64,000 nt of DNA from Kineosphaera limosa NBRC 100340 (GTDB lineage Bacteria; Actinomycetota; Actinomycetes; Actinomycetales; Dermatophilaceae). Of the stretch, positions 9,624 through 19,788 are shown in pieces. Made by a program: the position numbers and the translations under genes. The stretch spans positions 1 to 64,000 of the forward strand of contig NZ_BAHD01000039.1 in NCBI RefSeq assembly GCF_000298215.1, in the 5' to 3' direction. Every line of letters starts with the position of its first letter. The stretch's first letter is position 1. The notes under the pieces were generated by a model. It did no database searches. It saw only the letters and a program-made list of their open reading frames with translations, and was not told the origin of the DNA.

Positions 9624-10928
9624 TCAGTTGTCGGAGTCGGTGCCCGTGGAGGTCGGCACGCGGTCGCTCGTCGAGCCGCCGCGGGTCATCGTGCCCGTCG
9701 CAGTGCCCGTCGCAGAGGCCGAAGCACTGGTGCTGGTCGCGGCCGAGGTGGGCGCTGAGGCCTTGGGGGTCGCGGTGCGCGCGCGAGTCGTCTTGAAGCG
9801 CTTGGTGCTCGTCGCCGTGCTCGTGGCCGTGCCGGTGCCCGTGCCCGTCGCGGTGGTGCCGCCCGTGGCGGTGCCGGTGGACGTGCCCGGCCCGGTAGCG
9901 GTGCCCGTCGAGCCGGTGGTGCCCGTCGGCGAGGGCGTCTGCGGCGCCTCGGCCGTGGGCGTCTCCGAGGGACTCGGTGTCTCGACGCTCGTGGACGGTG
10001 CCACCGGCGGGCGCACGTTGCTCACCGTGGCCGTTGCGCTGGGGGTCGGTGATCCGGTGGGCGGGGCCTGCGGATCGGTGGCGGTGCCCGAGTCGACGGG
10101 CGTGGTGGCTCCGTCGGGGTCGGTGCTCGGCTTGGTGTCGGTCGGCGTCGGCACGGGCTTCTCTGCACCATCGCCGGTCGAGGCCAGCGGGGAGGTCGCC
10201 AGGCTCGAGGCGAGCCCGGGAGCGGCCGCCGACGAGGGCACCCCGACCAGGAGAGCCGACGTCGTCGTCGGGCCCAGGGCCACGATGACCGGGCTGGTGG
10301 TGGTCGTGGCCGTCGGGTCTACCCCGCCTGCGGCCAGCACCTGGTCGACCCGCTCCTGCAACACCTCGATCTGCGCGTTGACGGACGGATTCGGAGTAGC
10401 GCCGAGGCCGGCCGCCAGCACCTGGATCATGCCCTGCGCCTCGGTGGCCTTGCCCTCCTTGATCTTGGCCTCAACGGCGTTGGCCAGCACATCGTCCAGC
10501 TTCTCGGCGCTGGTCGGTGCGGCGGTGACCGGAGGCACGATGCGGGTCTTGGCGACGATGCTCGACATCAGCGGCACCTCCTGACCCGTCAGGGCGGCGG
10601 CGACACCGCCACCCGACATTGTCAGCGCGAGCGCAGCGGCGACCGCCGCGGCCCGCGAACCGGGGATGCGGATGGTGCGCGGCGCCGGGCGCGGCGCAGC
10701 GGCCAGGCTGGCGATGGCCTCCGCGGCCTGTGCCCCCGCACGCCCGCGCAGCCCCAGCGGCCCACTGCGATCGGCCATCATCGACTCATCGGCGTCGATC
10801 TGCGTCGTCCATGACGCGAGTAGCAGTTCCAGCCCGTCGTCGGACTGCTCCTGCCGCTGCGCGAGTCGGTCGAGCAACTCGTCGTCCGCGTGAATCGCGC
10901 CGAGCCCTACAGACTCGTCCCTGTTCAC
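9624..10928 (-). CDS. rsdA: Anti-sigma-D factor RsdA-like membrane protein
   Basis: About 434 aa. The N-terminal 45 residues ([12 protein letters not shown]...[16 protein letters not shown]) match the RsdA sigma-binding segment, which holds SigD at the membrane in Mycobacterium. One membrane segment lies at about residues 92-113 ([22 protein letters not shown]). The rest, over 300 residues outside the cell, begins with a short helical part (ADVL...VDQVLAAGG) and ends in about 210 residues of Ser/Thr/Pro/Gly low complexity with TGTA-type repeats. In frame and unbroken. The GTG start overlaps the sigD stop (GTGA), so sigma factor and anti-sigma factor are coupled. Release of SigD probably requires proteolysis of this protein. 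Confidence 0.82.
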   Translation of the reverse strand: MNRDESVGLGAIHADDELLDRLAQRQEQSDDGLELLLASWTTQIDADESMMADRSGPLGLRGRAGAQAAEAIASLAAAPRPAPRTIRIPGSRAAAVAAALALTMSGGGVAAALTGQEVPLMSSIVAKTRIVPPVTAAPTSAEKLDDVLANAVEAKIKEGKATEAQGMIQVLAAGLGATPNPSVNAQIEVLQERVDQVLAAGGVDPTATTTTSPVIVALGPTTTSALLVGVPSSAAAPGLASSLATSPLASTGDGAEKPVPTPTDTKPSTDPDGATTPVDSGTATDPQAPPTGSPTPSATATVSNVRPPVAPSTSVETPSPSETPTAEAPQTPSPTGTTGSTGTATGPGTSTGTATGGTTATGTGTGTATSTATSTKRFKTTRARTATPKASAPTSAATSTSASASATGTATGTMTRGGSTSDRVPTSTGTDSDN

Positions 10929-11680
10929 GACTCCCCCTTGTCCCGCCTGTCATAAAGCGTTCGCAAACGGGCCAGAGCCCGATGCTGCGCTACGCGAACC
11001 GCCCCCGCGGTCATATCCAATGCCTGCGCCGTCTCTTCGGCCGACAACCCTACTGCCACCCGCAGAGTCAACAGCTCACGCTGATGTGCGGGCAGTTGAT
11101 CCATGAGCGCCCAGACCTCATCGGCCTGAGCCTCCTTGACCGCCAACTCCTCCGGACCGGCCGCCGTGTCGACACCCTCGGGCACCTGATCGGTCGGCAC
11201 GGGGGTGCGCATCGACGAACGTTGCACGTCTGCGACCTTGCGGGCGCAGATCGAGTACACGTACGCCTCGAAAGGCACACCGCGTTCGTCATACCGTGAC
11301 AGTGACGTCAACACTGCGATGCACACCTCCTGCGCCGCGTCCTCGGCGGCGTGCGCCGCCCGTGGAAAACGTCCAAGGCGAGCTCGTGCGTAGCGGAACG
11401 CCCGTTCGCGCACCGCCACCATGAGCTCTTCGAGTGCCTGCGCGTCTCCAGCCATGGCCTTGACCGCCAGTGTCGCCATCGGCGAACCGGCACTCATCTC
11501 TTCCATCGCTTGAGAGCGGCCCGGCGTTACGCCTTCGGTCGACTCTTCTGCCGCAACGTCAGGGTCGGTGCCCTCGACGGGGACCTTCGGATGTGCGTCG
11601 TGACGCCGCGACGCCTCGGACGTGCCCGCTTTGTCGGAGGCGCGACCGAAACGCAGCACGTTGCGAGAGGGGGTGCTCAT
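10925..11680 (-). CDS. sigD: RNA polymerase sigma factor SigD (ShbA type, ECF)
   Basis: 251 aa from the chosen ATG at 11680. Region 2 is seen in [70 protein letters not shown] and region 4 in [48 protein letters not shown]. ShbA/SigD in Streptomyces drives the principal sigma factor gene; in Mycobacterium it controls stress and ribosomal genes. An in-frame ATG at 11758 and one at 11821 would add about 26 to 47 residues of arginine-rich leader, unlike the family. A ~60-aa low-complexity N-terminus precedes region 2. The gene is coupled to rsdA by a GTGA overlap. Confidence 0.88.
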   Translation of the reverse strand: MSTPSRNVLRFGRASDKAGTSEASRRHDAHPKVPVEGTDPDVAAEESTEGVTPGRSQAMEEMSAGSPMATLAVKAMAGDAQALEELMVAVRERAFRYARARLGRFPRAAHAAEDAAQEVCIAVLTSLSRYDERGVPFEAYVYSICARKVADVQRSSMRTPVPTDQVPEGVDTAAGPEELAVKEAQADEVWALMDQLPAHQRELLTLRVAVGLSAEETAQALDMTAGAVRVAQHRALARLRTLYDRRDKGES

Positions 11681-11975
11681 GCGCACCTCTCGCTTACCGA
11701 AGCCACCGGCTCCCCGTTTCGTTCGATCGACACCGAGGGCGGTTGCACCCCAGCTCATGCCCTCTCCGGCCGACCGATACGGAAACCCGGGTTTGGCGGC
11801 GGCTGGCTCTGGGTACCACATCGGCTAACAGGACGCGACACCTGAGACGGAGCGAGTCAGCACACGCTGGCATCGACTCTGCCCCATCGACGCGTACTGA
11901 GCAAGTGCGAAACGAGCGACACCCGCGACAGAGACCGTGCGACAACCGAAGACGAAGCACATCTGGAGGGACAAC

Positions 11976-12266
11976 GTGGCCGAGATCTCCCGACTGCCAG
12001 GGCCGGTAGCCGACCGATGGGATTGGCAGCTGGACGGCGCCTGCCGAACCGTGAGCCCGGAGTCGTTTTTCCACCCCGAAGGCGAACGAGGCCCTGCCCG
12101 CCGCAACCGCGCCGCCGCAGCCAAGGCACTCTGCTTGAGTTGCCCAGTGTTGCAGCAGTGCCGCGAACACGCACTGCGAGTGCGTGAACCCTACGGCGTG
12201 TGGGGCGCCATGACCGAGGAAGAGCGCGAGGCGCAGTACCGCGCCTCCATCGCCCAGGCCAGCTGA
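11976..12266 (+). CDS. whiD: WhiB-family iron-sulfur transcription factor (WhiD/WhiB3-like)
   Basis: 96 aa. WhiB proteins bind a [4Fe-4S] cluster and act on the principal sigma factor. The four cysteines are present (GACR, LCLSCP, QQCREH), as are the G[V/I]WGG-type turn PYGVWGAM and the C-terminal basic/acidic tail TEEEREAQYR. The FFHPEGERGPARRNRAAAAKALC sequence resembles WhiB3/WhiD, and the position beside sigD and groEL1 matches that of whiB3 in Mycobacterium. The GTG at 11976 is chosen because GGAGGG ends 5 nt upstream; an in-frame GTG at 11937 lacks such a site. It is divergent from sigD across a 295-bp gap that must hold both promoters. Confidence 0.88.
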   Translation: MAEISRLPGPVADRWDWQLDGACRTVSPESFFHPEGERGPARRNRAAAAKALCLSCPVLQQCREHALRVREPYGVWGAMTEEEREAQYRASIAQAS

Positions 12267-12308
12267 GGCGAGCCTGAGGCGAGCACCTCCCTGGGCGGAC
12301 CGACACGA

Positions 12309-12345
12309 ACAAGGCCCGGCTTCCGTGTGGGAAGCCGGGCCTTGT
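12309..12345. terminator. Bidirectional terminator between whiB and groEL1
   Basis: A perfect 16-bp stem, ACAAGGCCCGGCTTCC at 12309-12324 with its complement at 12330-12345, around a 5-nt loop. It lies between the convergent ends of whiB (12266) and groEL (12375) and can serve both. The arm ends in ACAA/TTGT, giving a short T run on either strand. Confidence 0.85.
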
Positions 12346-12374
12346 CGCGTCTGACGCGCTAGAACACGCGCGGA

Positions 12375-14003
<1,629 letters not shown>

Positions 14004-14052
14004 TCAGCGCCGATCGGCGCGGGATGGATGAGGTCGGTAGGTGAACGCGCAA

Positions 14053-14088
14053 GGCCCCGGACGCACCAAGACGGCGCGTACCGGGGCC
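14053..14088 (-). terminator. Hairpin between groES and groEL, possible attenuator
   Basis: GGCCCCGG (14053-14060) pairs with CCGGGGCC (14081-14088), extended by ACGC/GCGT with a one-base bulge. It lies about 70 nt before groEL in the groES-groEL intergenic region. The adjacent 14101-14116 is a perfect 16-bp palindrome, GCGCTGAGCTCAGCGC. It may lower read-through into groEL or mark an RNA processing site. Confidence 0.5.
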
Positions 14089-14134
14089 CTCACCGTCGGG
14101 GCGCTGAGCTCAGCGCTCTAACCCTTTAGGTAAA

Positions 14135-14298
14135 TCAGCGCTCGTACCCTTTGGTCGCGCTTCCTCGGCCTTCCGGGCCTCGGTCGCTAGCGCTCCCTCG
14201 GGTCCTCAGGCTGTCGTCAGCGCTCGTACCCTTTGGTCGCGCTTCCTCGGCCTTCCGGGCCTCGGTCGCTAGCGCTCCCTCGGGTCCTCAGGCTGTCG
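14135..14298 (-). repeat. Exact 82-bp tandem duplication between groES and groEL
   Basis: Units 14135-14216 and 14217-14298 are identical over 82 bp. Each begins with TCAGCGCTCG, which is also the sequence at the groES stop (14299-14308), so each unit carries a copy of the last codons and stop of groES. A shorter, diverged third start (TCAGCGCTCTAACCCTTT) lies at 14110-14127. The unit contains inverted words (CTCGGCCTTCCGGGCC) and a GCGCTAGCGAC-like palindrome. With the hairpin at 14053 it makes up the whole 313-bp gap 13986-14298; no gene was seen there. Confidence 0.85.
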
Positions 14299-14595
14299 TC
14301 AGCGCTCGACGACAGCGAGCACGTCGCGAGCCGACAGGATGAGGAACTCCTCACCCGCGTACTTGACCTCGGTGCCGCCGTACTTGCTGTAGATGACCTT
14401 GTCGCCGACCTTGACGTCGAGCGGAACCCGATTGCCGTTGTCGTCGACACGACCCGGACCGATGGCCAGGACCTCGCCCTCCTGGGGCTTCTCCTTGGCG
14501 GTGTCCGGGATGACCAGACCGGAGGCCGTGGTCTGCTCGGCCTCGCTGGCCTTGACGACGATGCGGTCCTCGAGCGGCTTGATGGAAACCGACAC
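14299..14595 (-). CDS. groES: 10-kDa co-chaperonin GroES
   Basis: 98 aa, the normal size. It caps GroEL during folding. [45 protein letters not shown] contains the mobile loop, and [34 protein letters not shown] closes the beta-barrel. The GTG at 14595 is taken as the start because AAGGAAGGG lies 7 nt upstream. Two CIRCE operators between 14758 and 14830 show control by HrcA, the heat-shock repressor. The gene leads the groES-groEL1 unit. Confidence 0.95.
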   Translation of the reverse strand: MSVSIKPLEDRIVVKASEAEQTTASGLVIPDTAKEKPQEGEVLAIGPGRVDDNGNRVPLDVKVGDKVIYSKYGGTEVKYAGEEFLILSARDVLAVVER

Positions 14596-14757
14596 GCTTC
14601 GACCCTTCCTTCGACACGCCCCCAGGCAGGGGGCGACTTGACGTGTGATTGCGTACCGGGCCGCGGGCCGCCGTCGCGGGGGTCGACCGTGGGCTACGGA
14701 AACGCAGAATGTCCACCCCGATGCCAAGTCCGCGCCGCCGTCCCTGCTGGGCGACGG

Positions 14758-14784
14758 TTAGCACTTGGCAGTGCAGAGTGCTAA
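14758..14784. promoter_or_regulatory. CIRCE operator 1 (HrcA)
   Basis: TTAGCACTT, 9 nt, GAGTGCTAA: only one base off the CIRCE consensus TTAGCACTC-N9-GAGTGCTAA. It is the CIRCE nearer to groES, about 160 nt before its start codon. HrcA bound here would block groES-groEL transcription until heat shock. Confidence 0.9.
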
Positions 14785-14803
14785 CCCGAAATCTAGGCCG
14801 CGA

Positions 14804-14830
14804 TTAGCACTCGGTCAACTCGAGTGCCAA
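14804..14830. promoter_or_regulatory. CIRCE operator 2 (HrcA)
   Basis: TTAGCACTC, 9 nt, GAGTGCCAA: again one base off consensus. It lies 46 bp from the first, centre to centre. Two CIRCE copies ahead of groES are known in other actinobacteria and allow cooperative repression. The rest of the 387-bp gap 14596-14982 shows no gene; it should contain the groES promoter and any promoter for the PIG-L gene. Confidence 0.9.
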
Positions 14831-14982
14831 TCTGCGGACGCGCTGGGTGCCGCTCGCGCCCTCACGAGCAGGCGCCCGCCGCCCTTGTCGACAAGCCGCA
14901 CGACCGATCGACCCACACCCCCGGGACAGCAACCTAGGGTCTAGGACGTCCGTCCAGTTGACGCCTCCGGCTCCGTCTCTGG

Positions 14983-16059
14983 GTGGGGGAATCGGAGCCG
15001 GGCAACCGCGTCGTCAGGGGGCGTCCCGTGGTCACTTCAGCCTGCCCAAAATCTGCCCGAGAGGGCGGTCGAGCCCGGCGTAGGCCCCTCGGTCGCAGGC
15101 TCGCCGCGATGTTCGGCACGGTGGCGATCGCCGCCGCCATCGTGACGCCTGTCGCTTCGGCCTCGGGCGCACCAGCCACCGCGATCACCACCACCACCGC
15201 GGTCGCCACCACCACCCCAGCCTCGGGCGTAGCCCCAGCCACCGCCGCCTCAGGCGCTGCCTCCACGGCCAACTCCCAGTGCCGTCGCTCGCCGGTCGTC
15301 TACCTCGTGCCGCACCAAGACGACGAGGTGCTGAGCATGGCGGCCTCGATCCGGCGGATGGTCGGCCGCTCGGGGGCGGCGTGTGTGCATCTCGTGCTCG
15401 TGACCGACGGCATCTCCTCCGGCGCGCGCACCAGCATGGCGCGCGGCTGGGTGCCGGTCGGCGGCAGCGGCGTCGTGCGCGTGTCGTTGACCCCGGCGCA
15501 GTTCGGGGCGGCCCGTGACCGGGAGTTCCGCGCGGCCGCCGCACGGCTGGGCGTGCCGGCGGCCAACGTGCACCTCGGCCTACCGAAGGCGCCCCGAGTG
15601 CCCGCGCTCACTCCGGCGGCGTCTCGCCAGATCGTCTCGGCGGCCATCGACCGCTTCGGCACCCGGGCGGGCTACACGACGATGAGCGACTCCGACCCGT
15701 TGGCCGACCACCGCAACCTGGGCACGGCCCTGCGCCAGGTCGGTGCCACGCGAAAGGTGTCCTCGACGTCGTTCCTCTACCCGCCGTACCGGATGCCGGC
15801 GCCGCGCCAGCTCTCGCCGACCGTCGCCACCAACGACGCCGACCGGATCGCGATCCGCCAGGCCGCCGCCGAGTACGGCCGCTACGACCCGAGGGCCGGG
15901 CGCTACGGCATCGGCTGGGTGTCGGTGCCGCAGCAGTTCGGCGGGCCCGCGCTGACCCTGCGGTTCGTCTCCGACGGCGGACAGCAGTGGAGCCCGGGCC
16001 CGATCCGCTCCCCCAACGTCGCCCTCTACCGGGGGTACGTCTCGTATCTGCACCGTTGA
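14983..16059 (+). CDS. Exported PIG-L/LmbE-family deacetylase
   Basis: About 358 aa. PIG-L proteins are zinc-dependent N-acetyl hydrolases acting on GlcNAc-type substrates. The zinc motif is seen as VVYLVPHQDDEVLSMA, and SDPLADHRNLG supplies a further His. A twin-arginine-like and hydrophobic segment (GRRLAAMFGTVAIAAAIVTPVASASGA) indicates export, followed by a Thr/Ala-rich linker. Two cysteines (SQCRR, AACVH) could form a disulfide in the exported protein. The start is uncertain: the GTG at 14983 gives the longest frame, and no good ribosome site was seen. The substrate is not known; a cell-wall amino sugar is a reasonable guess. Confidence 0.75.
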   Translation: MGESEPGNRVVRGRPVVTSACPKSAREGGRARRRPLGRRLAAMFGTVAIAAAIVTPVASASGAPATAITTTTAVATTTPASGVAPATAASGAASTANSQCRRSPVVYLVPHQDDEVLSMAASIRRMVGRSGAACVHLVLVTDGISSGARTSMARGWVPVGGSGVVRVSLTPAQFGAARDREFRAAAARLGVPAANVHLGLPKAPRVPALTPAASRQIVSAAIDRFGTRAGYTTMSDSDPLADHRNLGTALRQVGATRKVSSTSFLYPPYRMPAPRQLSPTVATNDADRIAIRQAAAEYGRYDPRAGRYGIGWVSVPQQFGGPALTLRFVSDGGQQWSPGPIRSPNVALYRGYVSYLHR

Positions 16060-16122
16060 CCTAGGGGTGACCTAGGGGTCGTGCAGAAGGTGGCCGCGCT
16101 GCGCAGACGGTGGCCGCGCTGC
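16058..16122. repeat. Two short tandem duplications
   Basis: GACCTAGGGGT occurs twice in a row (16058-16068 and 16069-16079), starting within the stop codon of the PIG-L gene. It is followed by a 20-bp unit repeated twice with one mismatch (16083-16102 and 16103-16122, GCAGA[A/C]GGTGGCCGCGCTGC). They fill the short gap before the TSUP gene. Confidence 0.75.
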
Positions 16123-16138
16123 GAATCGGCGACCGGAC

Positions 16139-16921
16139 GTGCGACGCTGCCGGGATGACGTCACCGCCGGCCCGGCCGCACCGCTCGTGAGCCTGACCGC
16201 GGTCGCGCTGGTGGGGCTGGCCATCGCAGCCGGGGCCGTGACCCAGCGCGTGACCGGTATCGGGTTCGCGCTGACGGCATCACCCCTGCTCGTGCTGCTA
16301 CTCGGCCCGTTCGCCGGCGTCGTGCTCGCGAACGTCTTCGGCGTCGCGGTCGCCGTGCTGGTGCTCGCCGCCACCTGGCGGCATGTGCAGTGGCGGCGCG
16401 GGCTGCTGCTGATGATCCCCGCGCTTGTCGCGATCGTGCCCGGGGCGTGGGTCGCTCGGACGCTGCCGGCGGCGTGGCTGGAGATCATCATCGGCACCAT
16501 GGTGCTGGCCGCGCTCGCGTTGGTGTTGGCGCGCCCGGAGCTCTCGCCGTTGCGCGGCCGTGGTGGGGCCGCGACGGCGGGCGCGATCAGCGGCTTCATG
16601 AACGTCACCGCCGGGGTCGGCGGCCCCATCATGGCCGCCTACGCCATCGGCAGCCGCTGGCCCCAGGCGTCGTTCGCGGCGACCTTTCAGTTCTACACGA
16701 TCGCCGTCAATGCCTCGTCCGTGCTGGCCAAGGGCAGCCCTCAGGTCGCCGCACCCGCCTACCTCGCGGGCGCGGTGGGGTTGGCCTGTGGGCTGGCCGC
16801 CGGGCAGCTGCTGGCTCGGCACGTCACCAGCGCGCAGGCCCGCCGCTTCGTCGTCGCCATCGCCGTGACCGGCGGAGCCGTCACCCTCGGCAGGGGCATC
16901 CTGCACGTCGTGACCGGCTGA
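16139..16921 (+). CDS. TSUP-family (TauE/SafE) membrane transporter
   Basis: About 260 aa with roughly eight hydrophobic segments. The TauE/SafE pattern is visible in VGLAIAAGAVTQRVTGIGFALTASPLLVLLLGP at the start, and repeated in GAISGFMNVTAGVGGPIMAAYAIG in the middle. The family exports or imports organosulfur or sulfite-like anions. The GTG at 16139 or one at 16187 (LVSLTAVAL) is the start; the second gives a protein beginning directly with the first membrane helix and is at least as likely. It converges on the arsC-like gene; no substrate can be read from the context. Confidence 0.8.
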   Translation: MRRCRDDVTAGPAAPLVSLTAVALVGLAIAAGAVTQRVTGIGFALTASPLLVLLLGPFAGVVLANVFGVAVAVLVLAATWRHVQWRRGLLLMIPALVAIVPGAWVARTLPAAWLEIIIGTMVLAALALVLARPELSPLRGRGGAATAGAISGFMNVTAGVGGPIMAAYAIGSRWPQASFAATFQFYTIAVNASSVLAKGSPQVAAPAYLAGAVGLACGLAAGQLLARHVTSAQARRFVVAIAVTGGAVTLGRGILHVVTG

Positions 16922-16937
16922 CCGCGTGGCACACGGC

Positions 16938-17555
16938 TCAGCCCAGGACGTCCTCGAGCAGGTCGTGGACGCGGCGGCGCAGGTCGTCGCGGGCGGCCCG
17001 GGTCTCCTCCGGGCTGGTACCGACGACGGGCGGCACGTCCCAGGTGAGCACCATCCGCCCGGTGGTCGGCAGCTCGTCCTCCGGCACGCCGATCGCCACG
17101 ATGTACTCCGCGGCACGGGTAGCGTCGCCGGTCACCGGCTTGGGGTAGCTCTCGTCCATGTCGATGCCGACCTCGGTCATCGCCTCGACGACATCCGGCA
17201 GCACGCTCTCCATGGGGTTGATGCCCGCCGACCAGGCCCGCACCCGACCCTGCGCTTGCGCCGTGGCGAACGCGGCCGCCATCTGGGAGCGGCCCGCGTT
17301 GCCGTTGCAGATGAACAGGATGTCGTGCACGCCGGCCGGGTCGAGCCCCTTCGCCTCGGCGAGGTGCCCCAGCCGCTCCTTGGCGAAACGCTGGACGAAG
17401 ACCGGCAAGTAGGTCTTCGACGTCGACGTCGCCCCTAGCTGATCGTGGCTGTCGGCGACCACGACGGCGATCTCCGCGCGGGAGAACGACCCCTCGTAGC
17501 GCTCGCTCAGCTGGTCGATGATCTGGTCCAATTCCGTTGTCTCGAGGTAAACCAC
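16938..17555 (-). CDS. ArsC1'-like arsenate reductase / low-molecular-weight phosphatase family
   Basis: About 205 aa in two parts. Residues 1-70 are a helical domain (LDQIIDQLSERYEGSFSRAEIAVVVADSHDQLG...VQRFAKERL) like the three-helix bundle that precedes ArsC in actinobacteria. Residues about 78-200 are a low-molecular-weight phosphatase fold with the P-loop ILFICNGNAGRSQMAAA, a CX5R motif, and a later WDVPP where the general acid Asp is expected. Mycothiol-dependent arsenate reductases have this layout. No ars operon genes flank it, so a phosphatase role is possible. Confidence 0.75.
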   Translation of the reverse strand: MVYLETTELDQIIDQLSERYEGSFSRAEIAVVVADSHDQLGATSTSKTYLPVFVQRFAKERLGHLAEAKGLDPAGVHDILFICNGNAGRSQMAAAFATAQAQGRVRAWSAGINPMESVLPDVVEAMTEVGIDMDESYPKPVTGDATRAAEYIVAIGVPEDELPTTGRMVLTWDVPPVVGTSPEETRAARDDLRRRVHDLLEDVLG

Positions 17556-17674
17556 GGCGCTCAGTCAACTCCTGAACGCTGGGCGTGCAGGTGAACGGCG
17601 CGAAACCATCCGGCGAACCTTGGCAGGGGGCGGCCCGGGCCTTGCCCGATGCCGCGTTGAGGGGCGGGCGCAGA

Positions 17675-19009
17675 ATGTTGCGCATGACCGCCCCCACCCT
17701 CGCCGACGTCCAGGCGCTGCTCGCGCCGCGAGGGCAGGAGCTGTTGGCGCAGATGCCGCCGTACGAGGAGTCGGCGGCGTTGCGCGTGGCGCAGCGGTTG
17801 CGGTCGGCCGGCTTCGAGCCGGAGCTGGTCGCGGCGGCAATGACGCAGGCTCGGCTGCGGGCGCGGGCGCGGGAGAAGCTCGGGGACCGCGCGGGCCGGC
17901 TGCTGCTGACCCCCGATGGCGTGGAACAGGCGACCCGCCCGCGGCTGGCCGCGCTGCATGCCGCGCGGTTCGTGGCCGCCGGGGTGCCGGGCGTGTGGGA
18001 TCTGGGCTGCGGCATCGGCTCCGACGCGGCGGCGTTCGCCGACGCGGGGCTGGCGGTGGACGCCGTCGAAGCCGACGCCGCGACCGCCCTGATGGCCGCG
18101 CACAACCTCGAGCTGCCGATCTCGCAGGCCGCGATGGACGAAGGGGTGTTCCGGTCTGCCGACGGCCGGCTGACCGTGCGCCGGGCGCGCGCCGAAGAGG
18201 TGCGGCTGGGGGATGCGGCTGATGCCAGGGGTGACTTCGGTGTGTGGTTCGACCCGGCTCGGCGGCTTCCAGGGCGCACTGACGCATCCGGCCGCACCCG
18301 GCGCACGTTCCGCCTCGATCAGTTGGCGCCGAGTTGGGACTTCGTGGTGGCGAGCGCCGGGTCCGGTCGCGCCGTGGGGGCCAAGCTGTCGCCGGGATTC
18401 CCGCACGCCGCAGTGCCGCCGGGGGCACAGGCGCAGTGGGTGTCGCTCGAGGGTGAGGTGCTCGAGTGCGCGCTGTGGTTCGGCCCGCTGGCGGGCACGC
18501 CCGGGCGGACCGCACTCGTGCTGCGGTCGGACGCCGCATGGGAGGTGACGGGCGCGCACGGCCCTGCCCCCGCGCCCGGGTCGGTGCCGGCTGCGGCCGG
18601 CCAGTGGCTCTACGACCCCGACCGCGCGGTCGTGCGGGCCGGACGCGTCGACGCTCTGGCGGCGGCCACCGACGGCGCCGAACTCGCCTCCGGGGCGGGC
18701 TATGTGGTGGCGACGCGCGCGGTCGACGTGCCGTGGGCCCGGCGCTACCGCATCGAGGAGGTGTTGCCGGGATCCCCCAAACCGGTGCGCGCCGCTCTCC
18801 GCTCCCGGGGCATCGATCGGGTGACGATCAAGAAGCGCGGCGGCACCGTCGATCCCGACGTCTTCCGCGCCGCGCTGCGCCTGCCCGCGAAGGCGACGGG
18901 CGAGGAGGGCGTGCTCGTGCTGACCCGGACGCCCCGCGGCTCGGCCACCCTCCTGGTCCGCCCCGCCCCACCGGCCGCCCCACCAGCCGCCCCGACCACC
19001 CGCCGATAG
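17675..19009 (+). CDS. Class I SAM-dependent methyltransferase with THUMP-like C-terminal domain
   Basis: About 444 aa from the ATG at 17675; another ATG lies three codons on at 17684. Motif I is GVWDLGCGIGSDAAAFADAG with the following acidic end of strand 2 (VDAVEADAATALMAAHNL), and a FDPARR-type motif stands where RNA methyltransferases have their post-motif. The C-terminal part (YRIEEVLPGSPKPVRAALRSRGIDRVTIKKRGGTVDPDVFRAALRL) matches the THUMP-like domain seen in this actinobacterial family. The target is probably an RNA or small molecule; it is not established. A Pro/Ala-rich tail ends the protein. Confidence 0.78.
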   Translation: MLRMTAPTLADVQALLAPRGQELLAQMPPYEESAALRVAQRLRSAGFEPELVAAAMTQARLRARAREKLGDRAGRLLLTPDGVEQATRPRLAALHAARFVAAGVPGVWDLGCGIGSDAAAFADAGLAVDAVEADAATALMAAHNLELPISQAAMDEGVFRSADGRLTVRRARAEEVRLGDAADARGDFGVWFDPARRLPGRTDASGRTRRTFRLDQLAPSWDFVVASAGSGRAVGAKLSPGFPHAAVPPGAQAQWVSLEGEVLECALWFGPLAGTPGRTALVLRSDAAWEVTGAHGPAPAPGSVPAAAGQWLYDPDRAVVRAGRVDALAAATDGAELASGAGYVVATRAVDVPWARRYRIEEVLPGSPKPVRAALRSRGIDRVTIKKRGGTVDPDVFRAALRLPAKATGEEGVLVLTRTPRGSATLLVRPAPPAAPPAAPTTRR

Positions 19010-19061
19010 TCGGATTTCCGGGCGACCGGCATAGTAAGAACTCTGAATCTGGCCTGGAAGT

Positions 19062-19760
19062 GTGACGATCGGCGGGGGTGGGGGCATCCAGCGTTTGCCG
19101 GGCTCTTACGCGACCGGCGTTCCGGCCGAGGTGCTGGTCGTCGGATCGCCGCCGTTGGCCGCAGCGCGGGCCGATCCGCTGCTCACCGCCGCGGAGCGGG
19201 CGCGCTGCGCCGCGTTTCGGCGGGAGGTCGACGCGGCCCGCCACGCCACGGGGCGACTGCTGGCACGGTCCACGGCGGCACGCTGGTTCGGCGTGGCGCC
19301 CGAACGGGTCGGCGTGGTCCCGGACCTCGACGCGACGTCGCGGGGCTGCCCCCGGCTGACGGTCGACGGGCGGCGCGCCGACGCCTACCTGTCGATCGCG
19401 CACGCGGGCGAGGTGGTGCTCGTGGCCGTGAGCGCCCGGCCGTGCGGCATCGACGTGGAGGTCGTCGCGGATGTCGAGCCGGTCGTCGGCAGCGACGTCA
19501 TCTACGCGCCGCCCGAGCTCGCCGCACTAGCCGCCGCCCAGGACCCCGTGTTGCTCGCGGCCCGCTGGTGGACCGCAAAGGAAAGTGTGCTCAAGGCCCT
19601 GGAGGTAGGCCTGGGCGTCGACCCGCCGCTCATCGACGTGCGTCGCGAGCTGGTGACCGTCGCGGTCGCCCCGCCGTACACCTCGACGCGCACGACCTGG
19701 CGCCTGCACGCGGTCGACGTCCCGGCCGGCCACATCGCCACCCTCGCCGTGCCCGCCTGA
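19062..19760 (+). CDS. 4'-phosphopantetheinyl transferase, Sfp type
   Basis: About 232 aa. It transfers phosphopantetheine from CoA to carrier proteins. Both family motifs are present: GIDVE at residues 129-133 (magnesium-binding Asp and Glu) and WWTAKESVLKALEVGLG from residue 169, with Lys173 and Glu174. The N-terminal half has the expected ARHATGRLLAR segment. A GTG at 19062 with GGAAG upstream is the start. No polyketide or peptide synthetase lies nearby, so its carrier proteins are elsewhere. It converges on menC. Confidence 0.88.
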   Translation: MTIGGGGGIQRLPGSYATGVPAEVLVVGSPPLAAARADPLLTAAERARCAAFRREVDAARHATGRLLARSTAARWFGVAPERVGVVPDLDATSRGCPRLTVDGRRADAYLSIAHAGEVVLVAVSARPCGIDVEVVADVEPVVGSDVIYAPPELAALAAAQDPVLLAARWWTAKESVLKALEVGLGVDPPLIDVRRELVTVAVAPPYTSTRTTWRLHAVDVPAGHIATLAVPA

Positions 19761-19788
19761 CCCAGCGACCTACCCCGACACCGGGCGC

